Shown: positions 23,966-35,700 of the stretch, piece after piece
How the letters are laid out: every line of letters starts with the position of its first letter
How positions within the stretch are numbered: position 1 is the first letter of the stretch
Assembly (NCBI GenBank): GCA_935421135.1
Contig: OW285195.1
Coordinates: 1,488,001-1,552,000 of the forward strand
Length of the DNA stretch: 64,000 bases
From: Bugulina stolonifera
Lineage: Eukaryota; Bryozoa; Gymnolaemata; Cheilostomatida; Bugulidae
Reading direction: 5' to 3'
The notes under the pieces: generated by a model
Told to the model about the DNA's origin: nothing
Database searches by the model: none
Seen by the model: the letters and a program-made list of their open reading frames with translations, nothing else
Position numbers and translations under genes: made by a program

Positions 23966-26000
23966 ATCCTTTGTTATTAGTCCCAGGCCAATGCCTTTGT
24001 ACTATAGTTAATTAGTCATCTTATGTTTTCATCATGTCTATTATACATGTACAATGTACTTGCATGCAGGCAAAACCATGTATTACATAGCTGTATGGTA
24101 TTTCGGATGATCAAAATAATCTTTTTCCCAGCCCTCTTCTGGCAGGTAAATTGTAATTCCACTATTTCTATTGAACAGCAAAGAGAAAAGAGAGGATAAC
24201 TTACCACTTTACATCAGTATACAGCATAATAGTAGCAATTAGTTGTGTAATATTGTGGTAGCGATAATGCAGTATGTCTATAAAATAATGTAACATAAGG
24301 TATATTATTATGATATAGCAAGTCGAGTGATGTGATGTAATATAGGGTATTTGTATATATGGGATGGCTAGTATAAAGGTGATGCAAATGTGATGACAGA
24401 GTAGACTGGATGACGTCACGTAATGTACATTGTACTTGCATATCTGCTATATAATAGTTACATGTATATATTATACAGTATTTGTCTACTATACAGTATT
24501 TACATGTTATGCATAATACGTATACTATCATACCAGCATGCATGTGGCTGCATAGAGCGTAACTTTGCGATACCAAGCTTGTGTTGAGAGTAGAATTCTA
24601 GTCTAATACCAACTTATATGTATTAGCTAGGAGTATAAAGTAACAGTGCAGCTCTGGTATCAGCCATATACTTACCACCTACTGCAAGGACAACTGAAGG
24701 TAACATTGTATAGAACTATCACACAGCTACTGATGCTTTGCCTAATTATTGCGAATAAAGTTTACGTGTAGTTAGCTGTTTATGCAGTACATACTTGTAC
24801 TGTAGATAGTATACTCTGTAGTATAGGAAGATGTAGCATACAGTACATCCTGTAGATATACTCTGTAGTACAAGTAGATGTAGTATGCGAATGCCAGTAG
24901 GTGGAAAGAGGTGAAGGTCACGATGCACATACATTGGTTACATAAGCTAATATGCAGAACCACTAGTATATGAGACTGTGTTGTAGATACATGCACCCAA
25001 TTACACAGCACTGCCAGGTTCAATTATACTACTGGATGCATTATACTCCAGGAGTTATCTCTCTCCTGCATGTAGTTCTCGTAGCTAGTCTTCAGGCATT
25101 GATATAACCTTGTTGGTGATTCTATGATGATACGTGTATTTTATGTGCATCTCTGATATCTATATGCAGTACACATGTACGTGTGTATTATGTACAGTGT
25201 ATATCTCTGTCATGTACATTGTACATGTATATTATGTACAGTGTATATCTCTGTCATGTACATGTATATTATATACAGTGTATATCTCTGTCATGTACAT
25301 GTATATAATCATGCTAAAGGGTGCATTATAATTGATCTACCGTTCTTTAGCCAAGAATCCTATTTTGTGTGAAATCTGAGAACTGCACAAATTACATCTG
25401 ACATTTAATTAAATTGCTCATGTTATACAATCACGTACATGTAAATATCATATAAATACTGTAGCATATGCTACATGTGCATTGTGTTGGTACGTATACT
25501 GTACATATAGGTACCAGTTGTATGACAAAGTAAGGTCGGTACATCCATTAGTCAATCCGTACATTGTAGTCATGTCATGCTGTTGTTTCTTGACTAGTGA
25601 GGCAATAGTTCACATAGCAATAATTACATTATCAAGTTACTTGAGACTTCATATCAGTTACGTTGTAAAAAGTGGCCACCATAGGTACCATTGACATTAC
25701 CATGTCAACAGGTACTTGTCAGTGGGTAACAGGTACTTGTCAGTGGGTAACAGGTACTTGTCAGTGGGTAACAGGTACTTGTCAGTGGCTATAACGATTA
25801 TCTGTATCCAAGACAAGTCATAAACTGATAAATCACTGCAGTTAACTGATACATTGTATTTTATGAAACCATACTCCAATATATGAATAGTCTCGTTTAT
25901 ATACAAGTATATTGTATGATATATAAAATACATAATAGCTTGTATAATAAGAGTTTTCAGAAATGAGTTATTTTATTATTTTACAATGATTATTGTATAT
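23966..26000. other. Intergenic, with short repeats
   Basis: No supported gene. Holds three copies of a ~55-bp unit ending tatatctctgtcatgtacat (about 25190-25305) and many tacatgta words. Confidence 0.5.
25707..25789. repeat. Minisatellite, 21-bp unit, 4 copies
   Basis: Perfect copies of aacaggtacttgtcagtggg plus t. Confidence 0.9.
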
Positions 26001-26443
26001 GATGCATTTTTTAGCAAGGAATTTATTTTTGAGCAGTCAGAGACTTGTTTCAAATCCATGAAAGTACCAGTCCCTGACTGGGGTTTGAACCCGGGGTCTC
26101 TACGGCACATAATCGCCTAGCACAGTGAACGGAGCATGGTACCACTACACCAGCTCAGCAACCTTAGAAAAGGAAGCTTCACGAATGAGCAACAACATGC
26201 TCTGAGCGAACTGCACATGAGGCACCCCTCTTATTCGCTCAAAGCATGTTGCTGCTCATTCGTGAAGCCTCCTTTTCTAAGGTTGCTGAGCTGGTGTAGT
26301 GGTACCATGTTCCGTTCACTGTGCTAGGCGATTAGGTGCCGTAGAGACCCCGGGTTCAAACCCCAGTCAAGGACTGGTACTTTCATGGATTTGAAACAAG
26401 TCTCTGACGGCTCAAAAATAAATTCCTTGCTAAAAAATACATC
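26001..26443. mobile_element. Large palindrome with tRNA-like arms (inverted SINE pair)
   Basis: Two ~210-bp arms (26001-26210 and 26233-26443) are inverted copies with few mismatches around a 22-nt loop. Each arm contains a tRNA-like segment: in the right arm an A box tggtgtagtggta near 26293 and a B box gggttcaaacccc near 26352. The arms face each other, A boxes towards the loop. Either a head-to-head pair of one tRNA-derived SINE or a foldback element that captured a tRNA-like promoter. A true tRNA gene is unlikely, since no clean cloverleaf with acceptor stem was found. Confidence 0.75.
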
Positions 26444-26731
26444 ATATATATATAAAAAAATGGCCAAACCCCTTAACATTACTGTATACAGTACAGCATA
26501 CATGTGCATTGCACATAGTTAGAGTGAACATTGTCCCTTGTACATGTACACGTACATGGGTGTATAACAATGGCTTGTTTTACATGTACTTTTGAGCAGC
26601 CTGATAAATACATCCACTTGTAATACAAGTAAATAATACAAGTAAATAATACAAGTAAATAATACATAATACCATACTGTAAATAACTATTGCTATTATA
26701 AGGAAAGGATTTAGGAAGATACAGCATAGTG

Positions 26732-27183
26732 ATATTATTATGGCTCCATAGTATATATCACATATTATTATGGCTCCATAGTAAATATCACATATTATTA
26801 TGGCTCCATAGTAAATATCACATATTATTATGGCTCCATAGTAAATATCACATATTATTATGGCTCCATAGTAAATATCACATATTATTATGGCTCCATA
26901 GTAAATATCACATATTATTATGGCTCCATAGTATATATCACATATTATTATGGCTCCATAGTAAATATCACATATTATTATGGCTCCATAGTAAATATCA
27001 CATATTATTATGGCTCCATAGTATATATCACATATTATTATGGCTCCATAGTAAATATCACATATTATTATGGCTCCATAGTAAATATCACATATTATTA
27101 TGGCTCCATAGTATATATCACATATTATTATGGCTCCATAGTAAATATCACATATTATTATGGCTCCATAGTAAATATCACAA
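26732..27183. repeat. Tandem array, 30-bp unit, 15 copies
   Basis: Unit catattattatggctccata plus gtaaatatca. Copies differ only at t/a in gtatat or gtaaat; the last nine follow a T-A-A order, a 90-bp higher-order repeat. Confidence 0.97.
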
Positions 27184-27356
27184 ACAAGATGATAAAACAA
27201 TATATTAATTCTTCCTTTCACTATTCATTATTATTTATTTAATTACAGAAACACAAATGATGTACATGTCTGTAATACATAGTACAATAATATTATCTGG
27301 GTCAGACTATATGTATGGTATGTAGGCCTATAAGGTAACACTGTCCTAAGTACTAG

Positions 27357-30177
27357 ATTAGTGTTATACAGCACCTAGCCCTATATCACACATACCATAT
27401 TATTGTTATACAGCACCTAGCCCTAGATCACACATACCATATTATTGTTATACAGCACCTAGCCCTATATCACACATACCATATTATTGTTATACAGCAC
27501 CTAGCCCTAGATCACACATACCATATTATTGTTATACAGCACCTAGCCCTATATCACACATACCATATTATTGTTATACAGCACCTAGCCCTATATCACA
27601 CATACCATATTAGTGTTATACAGCACCTAGCCCTATATCACACATACCATATTAGTGTTATACAGCACCTAGCCCTATATCACACATACCATATTAGTGT
27701 TATACAGCACCTAGCCCTATATCACACATACCATATTATTGTTATACAGCACCTAGCCCTATATCACACATACCATATTATTGTTATACAGCACCTAGCC
27801 CTATATCACACATACCATATTATTGTTATACAGCACCTAGCCCTATATCACACATACCATATTATTGTTATACAGCACCTAGCCCTATATCACACATACC
27901 ATATTAGTGTTATACAGCACCTAGCCCTATATCACACATACCATATTATTGTTATACAGCACCTAGCCCTATATCACACATACCATATTAGTGTTATACA
28001 GCACCTAGCCCTATATCACACATACCATATTAGTGTTATACAGCACCTAGCCCTATATCACACATACCATATTAGTGTTATACAGCACCTAGCCCTATAT
28101 CACACATACCATATTATTGTTATACAGCACCTAGCCCTATATCACACATACCATATTATTGTTATACAGCACCTAGCCCTATATCACACATACCATATTA
28201 TTGTTATACAGCACCTAGCCCTATATCACACATACCATATTAGTGTTATACAGCACCTAGCCCTATATCACACATACCATATTAGTGTTATACAGCACCT
28301 AGCCCTAGATCACACATACCATATTATTGTTATACAGCACCTAGCCCTATATCACACATACCATATTATTGTTATACAGCACCTAGCCCTATATCACACA
28401 TACCATATTATTGTTATACAGCACCTAGCCCTATATCACACATACCATATTATTGTTATACAGCACCTAGCCCTATATCACACATACCATATTAGTGTTA
28501 TACAGCACCTAGCCCTATATCACACATACCATATTATTGTTATACAGCACCTAGCCCTATATCACACATACCATATTAGTGTTATACAGCACCTAGCCCT
28601 ATATCACACATACCATATTAGTGTTATACAGCACCTAGCCCTATATCACACATACCATATTAGTGTTATACAGCACCTAGCCCTATATCACACATACCAT
28701 ATTATTGTTATACAGCACCTAGCCCTATATCACACATACCATATTATTGTTATACAGCACCTAGCCCTATATCACACATACCATATTATTGTTATACAGC
28801 ACCTAGCCCTATATCACACATACCATATTAGTGTTATACAGCACCTAGCCCTATATCACACATACCATATTAGTGTTATACAGCACCTAGCCCTAGATCA
28901 CACATACCATATTATTGTTATACAGCACCTAGCCCTATATCACACATACCATATTAGTGTTATACAGCACCTAGCCCTATATCACACATACCATATTATT
29001 GTTATACAGCACCTAGCCCTATATCACACATACCATATTAGTGTTATACAGCACCTAGCCCTATATCACACATACCATATTAGTGTTATACAGCACCTAG
29101 CCCTATATCACACATACCATATTAGTGTTATACAGCACCTAGCCTTAGATCACACATACCATATTAGTGTTATACAGCACCTAGCCCTATATCACACATA
29201 CCATATTAGTGTTATACAGCACCTAGCCCTATATCACACATACCATATTATTGTTATACAGCACCTAGCCCTATATCACACATACCATATTATTGTTATA
29301 CAGCACCTAGCCCTATATCACACATACCATATTATTGTTATACAGCACCTAGCCCTAGATCACACATACCATATTATTGTTATACAGCACCTAGCCCTAG
29401 ATCACACATACCATATTATTGTTATACAGCACCTAGCCCTATATCACACATACCATATTATTGTTATACAGCACCTAGCCCTAGATCACACATACCATAT
29501 TATTGTTATACAGCACCTAGCCCTATATCACACATACCATATTAGTGTTATACAGCACCTAGCCCTATATCACACATACCATATTAGTGTTATACAGCAC
29601 CTAGCCCTATATCACACATACCATATTAGTGTTATACAGCACCTAGCCCTATATCACACATACCATATTATTGTTATACAGCACCTAGCCCTATATCACA
29701 CATACCATATTAGTGTTATACAGCACCTAGCCCTATATCACACATACCATATTAGTGTTATACAGCACCTAGCCCTATATCACACATACCATATTAGTGT
29801 TATACAGCACCTAGCCCTATATCACACATACCATATTATTGTTATACAGCACCTAGCCCTATATCACACATACCATATTATTGTTATACAGCACCTAGCC
29901 CTATATCACACATACCATATTATTGTTATACAGCACCTAGCCCTATATCACACATACCATATTAGTGTTATACAGCACCTAGCCCTATATCACACATACC
30001 ATATTATTGTTATACAGCACCTAGCCCTATATCACACATACCATATTAGTGTTATACAGCACCTAGCCCTATATCACACATACCATATTAGTGTTATACA
30101 GCACCTAGCCCTATATCACACATACCATATTAGTGTTATACAGCACCTAGCCCTAGATCACACATACCATATTATTG
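27357..30177. repeat. Satellite array, 42-bp unit, ~67 copies
   Basis: Unit ttattgttatacagcaccta then gccctatatcacacatacca and ta. Two diagnostic positions vary (ttattg/ttagtg and ctatat/ctagat). Their order repeats after 14 units (588 bp), e.g. the rare ctagat copies at 28303 and 28891. Confidence 0.97.
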
Positions 30178-30998
30178 CACATGCGGGGATAAGGGGATTA
30201 TACCATCAGTAAAAGATTAATAGCTTCAGCTCTCAGCTACTTTTCCTCAGAGTGTTTGCTCTATTTATAGAGGACTGAACACTAAGGATTAAAGTTTCTG
30301 TTGATGTATTATATATATACCTGTTATATATGTACATGTACACATGTACACACGTGTATATACAAGTATTTACTTTTATACATGTGTTTGTGTATATACA
30401 AGCATATACACATGTACAAGTAGTGTATAATGCATGTATGTTAGTGTGTAATAGGATAGACCTGCCACCTGTGTAGTTAATGACAGTTTCCGCCAGCAGT
30501 GGAAATGATACCATTCTACTAGATTGCATTTAGTCATCTAATTTGTTTGAATAAATTGTATGAGCTATTTACAAACTGGTGTGTGAAATTCTATTCAACT
30601 AATAAACAATACACTTGAAATGTATTTATTTAGCCTATCTCTAAGAAATTACGTGCAACAATGATAGGAATCAAGACGCAGTGAATTGCTTAACACAAGC
30701 TGTGACGTTAGACATGGTTCAGTGGTTGTTAAAGCACATTGCGTTGGCGGAACAGATATATGAAATTAAACGAGACGAGGATTCCGAGTCCCTCACTGAG
30801 TATGGGGTAGGATCTAAGGCTAGTGAATTAGAATAACCTGTTGATTATCTACATGTAGGCTAGTCGATAGTACGCTAGGCTGGGTATTAGTTCTACTGAC
30901 TACATACTGACAGGGAGAGAGATATTAACTGATTGAGAGAAAATAGGTACATATGCCTTAGTACTACTACAATACATGTATCAGCTAACTACCCAGCT
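30178..30998. other. Spacer with one weak candidate exon
   Basis: At 30713 a plus-strand ATG opens MVQWLLKHIALAEQIYEIKR and ends near a gtagga donor about 30804. It looks protein-like but no partner exon or family was recognised. The rest is microsatellite-rich. Confidence 0.25.
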
Positions 30999-31613
30999 AC
31001 TAGTAACTACTGTATAACTACTAGTAACTACTGTATAACTACATGTAACTACTGTATAACTACATGTAACTACTGTATAACTACACGTATGTAACTACTG
31101 TATAACTACATGTAACTACTGTATAACTACATGTAACTACTGCATAACTACATGTAACTACTGCATAACTACATGTAACTACTGTATAACTACATGTAAC
31201 TACTGTATAACTACATGTAACTACTGTATAACTACATGTAACTACTGTATAACTACATGTAACTACTGCATAACTACATGTAACTACTGCATAACTACAT
31301 GTAACTACTGTATAACTACATGTGACTACTGTATAACTACATGTAACTACTGTATAACTACATGTAACTACTGTATAACTACATGTAACTACTGTATAAC
31401 TACATGTAACTACTGTATAACTACACGTATGTAACTACTGTATAACTACATGTATGTAACTACTGTATAACTACATATAACTACTGTATAACTACATGTA
31501 ACTACTGTATAACTACATGTAACTACTGTATAACTACATGTAACTACTGTATAACTACATGTAACTACTGTATAACTACATGTAACTACTGTATAACTAC
31601 ATGCAACTACTGC
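30999..31613. repeat. Minisatellite, 21-bp unit, ~29 copies
   Basis: Unit taactacatgtaactactgt plus a, with a few 4-bp tgta insertions. Confidence 0.95.
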
Positions 31614-31689
31614 AATATACAATACATGATATCATTCTTCTCAGGTAAGCACTATGACTACTTTATTGTATACCTGGTACTAGGCTCTA

Positions 31690-32235
31690 CTCTGTACATA
31701 CAAATGCATATGTATGTATGGATATACGTGTATGTGTATGTATGTACGTGTATGTATGTACATGTATGTATGTACATGTATGAATGTACATGTATGTATG
31801 TACATGTATGTATGTACATGTATGTATGTACTGTATGTATGTACTTGTCTGTATGTACTTGTCTGTATGTACTTGTATGTATGTACTGCCTGTACTGCAT
31901 GTACTGTATGTACCGCATATATACCGTATGTACTGTACGTATGTACCGCATGTACCATATGTACCGTATGTACCGCATGTACCACATGTACCACATGTAC
32001 TGCATGTACCGTATGTACCGTATGTACTGTATGTACTGCATGTACCCTATGTACTGTATGTACAGTATGTACTGCATGTACCGTATGTACCGCGTGTACC
32101 TACCGTATGTACCGTGTGTACCGTGTGTACCGTGTGTACCGTGTGTACCGCGTTTACCGTGTGTACCATGTGTACCGTGTGTACCGCGTTTACCGTGTGT
32201 ACCATGTGTACCGTGTGTACCGTATGTATGTATAA
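31690..32235. repeat. Degenerate tgta/tgtaccg simple-repeat tract
   Basis: Starts as (gtatgtacat)n and changes into (tgtaccgtg)n. Six frames are open because the unit lacks stop codons; the products are Cys/Tyr/Val strings and not credible proteins. Confidence 0.9.
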
Positions 32236-32785
32236 TATGGTCACTGATTATTTGCAAACTTGTTGTGAGAATTAGCTAAGGGTTGTATTTGTTGGAAGTA
32301 CAGAACATACAGTATAGTATTAGAGGCAGCTGGTGTAGTCTATTTCCTCTGAATCCTACATTCTTTGCACTACAAGTAGTTATACAGTCATTATGTTACA
32401 GAAATTCACATAACTGTCATCTGTAATGCATGTACATATATGTGTTCTGGCAGACATACGTGTACGTGGAAATGTATGGCTTGACCTACTGCACACAAGT
32501 ACATACGTACATGTACAGGGTGCAATACATTGTCTAACATATTATTCTGTTTGTATCACTAGGTCTACAAGAGTTTTCTATGTTGTAGAATTCAACGGCT
32601 GCAACACTAACATCGCTAAGGACTCCACAGCAATAACAGCTCTGTTATCAAGGGAAAGGTGTACCCAGCAATAATAAACCTGGTTGTGACACAACGTTCA
32701 ATATCAAGTCATCAAGTCTTACCATACCAATCTGTAGTACTATTGGGAGAGAGTGGGAGGGCATCAAGACACCCGCACACAAACT

Positions 32786-35700
32786 ATGAAATGTACAAAC
32801 TCCCAGGCTACAATTCTATTGACTCTTTTATTATTAGTATATAAGTACGTCAAGTCAGAGCACAATGACTATGTTAATCAGTTCGTAGCCTATATTGATG
32901 GAGCTGAGGCTGAGGTCAGCGAGGTCAAACGATTCCTGCAAAAGAGATCAATTCATATTATAAACACAGTGAGTATATTATTATGGTAGTTATATATTTC
33001 ATTATAGTGAGCATATTACTGTGTGTATTACATAAACAGAGAGTACAATATATTACATGTAACACTATTACAATATACATTACATGTATGCCTACATGTA
33101 TATTAATAAGGAGTTTATTACAATATACATGCACATGTACATTACATGCATTGTGTTATATACACAGTGAGTAGTAAACACAATATTAAAGCATCACAAT
33201 CATATACAAATGTATAACTTTCTACCATATACCTCAGTTATAACAACATACAAAGCACATGGCCTATTTACATAATACGTGTCATATATCTATGTTAGCG
33301 TATTATTGCAGCTAATAAACCAAATGCAGTGGAACTTGCTTTACTCAAACTCCAAGAGACCACAATAATTGGTTTGAATTAAGCCGAGTTTGAATTATGT
33401 GATCCTTTCATTTTATATAATGACTTAGATTCCTACTTGGCGAAGAATATACAACCTATATATAAATGCAGTGGCACATGAATGTGCATTAACTTCCATT
33501 TGCTTCAACTGTGAATACAATGGAGGAAAGACAAGTTTTAACATGCCAGCTTCTTATTTAACAGAACTTTATGTAATGTTTAGTACGCTAAAAATTGCAA
33601 CACTGCAGATGGGCAACAAGTTATGCATCACATGTACAGGACCACAATATACAAAAACACATTTAGCCAAGGAACAGTAAAGCAATCAGTGGGTTTTCTC
33701 AGCTTAGCTTGAGCAGAAACATACTGCAGTAATAACTACTAATGTCTAAATTATAGCTACTAACTATTAGCAACTACATTGTATTATTAGGTGACTAATG
33801 CTTGCTGTAATAGTATTTTTATTGATTCTAGTGTGAGCCTAAGCGGCGTGAAGTTTGAATTACAGATGATAAGTTTGAATTATTTGAAGCTATTTACATA
33901 GTGCTCAGCAGGGACCAAGGTTAACAGTTTGAACTAACCAAGTTTTTTATTTATGTGAGGTTTGAATTAAGCAAGTCCCACTGTACATGTATAAACTTGT
34001 AAAGTGTAGTGTAGATTTCTGCATATTCCTACTTCTTATGCTATCTAATAACTTATAGATCATCGTAATAAATATATATTCACTCTGTCAACAGTGCAGG
34101 TCATAGGCCCTTTGACAGCACTTGAACTTGGCCTTCTATTACAATATATAATACTATTATAATATCCTATATATTGTATTATTATATATATCACTATCAC
34201 TAGGCCGTCAGTTGAGAGCGATGTTTTAAATTGACAACTTCCAAACAAATGCATGCTATCCTATCATTCTATTATATTATCCTCTAATTTTCTAACTATA
34301 TGTCGCTGCCGCTCTCAGAATCTAAAATCAGGAGGTTTAGAAAATGAGAGTACTACCTATAATTCTGCTAAGTAAAACTGTCACACTTGATTAAAAATCA
34401 AAATAATCCCGCGGGTTAGCCGAAGAATGGCGGTGAGATAGTGGCTGAAGGCTGCAATGGCTGCGCCAGCTTTGCTCTCAGTTTGCAGGCAGGTCCGAGG
34501 ACACCTGTGGTACATAGACCTAGTAGACAGTGGACAATAGCAAGATTCAAACCCTGAATTTTCACCGCTTTTGCGCCTCAGGGCAGATACTCGAACCCAC
34601 TGAGCCAACAAGTCGAGTTAGTTGTTTACAGATGGAAATACAAACACAATAAACGCTAGACATTACATGCAATTAAACCTTGTTCTATCTAAATTACACC
34701 AGCTTTCAGCATAGTTTGTAGACTTCCTGATGCCAAATTCACACAGCAGATGTTGCATATCACAGTAAATCTACGTATTTCATAGTTGAGACGCCATTTT
34801 TATTTCAAGTACATAATTATAATATGTGCCCATCTAGTAATTATTACCACTTGAAGCAGTCACATCTTATTGCGCACTTTTGGTCCTTTCAGTATGAACA
34901 GCAAATATCTGACTGCTAAAGTTAGTTCTTTGAATTGTGGGTAAAGTGTTCAATTCAGTTGTTAAGGAATTATGGTAGTACTACAAAGCTAATTCATGTT
35001 CTGGGCTGTTAAAACTGTCTGAAGATGAAACTCTGTAGGGTCTATTATTCATCAGTGTATGTCTAACGATGAGTGAGATAGGAACCCATGCTTAGTAGTA
35101 TCAGCAAGCATTCCCTAGCATACCAACCATTACACATACAGAGAAGGTGGTTACTGTGTCTACTTTAGAGTTACACTTACACTATTTATATAGACATAGA
35201 ATTACAATATGTGTGACGTGTGCTGTGTGTGTATTATGGGAACTATGTCTATGGTATTGTACACTCCTAGATTGTGGTATACTTAGGGGTAATTTAAAGT
35301 AGTACACATTTCTCATATGATCATAGCATGTCATGTATGTTACGTGGCAAATGTTACATGTACTGTATGTATCAACATTTACAATGTACAATGTATATAG
35401 TTGTTTTGTATGAAGTAAAAACTCATCAGATAAAGTGGCTCACCATTTTATCTGATGAGTGTTTTTGCAGAATATAATAATATACTCAATATGCATACAG
35501 TGTATTGTTTCGGTGACCTATATATTCATTTGTATATACATGTATATACCATGTATATACATGTATATATGTATATTTATCTAATAGACACACCCATGTA
35601 CAATGTAGCTAGTGTAAACATCTATGTAGCTAGTATACACGTCTATGCTGCAGGTAAAAAGCGATATACACGGACATTTAGTGCACTTCTCGCACGAAGG

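Noticed and set aside
26284..26370. Functional tRNA gene
   Set aside because: A and B boxes are present, but no complete cloverleaf with acceptor stem was found and the segment is part of a longer inverted element.
31626..32279. Cys/Tyr/Val-rich ORFs on both strands
   Set aside because: Simple tgta/tgtaccg repeat without stop codons.
32562..32656. Possible plus-strand exon (RVFYVVEFNGCNTNIAKD) before the convertase
   Set aside because: It has an ag/gt frame but does not join the convertase, whose signal peptide starts at 32786; no other partner exon found.
35416..35467. Hammerhead ribozyme (ctgatgag in a hairpin)
   Set aside because: The second conserved core strand (GAAA) and cleavage-site geometry are missing; a simple palindrome explains it.
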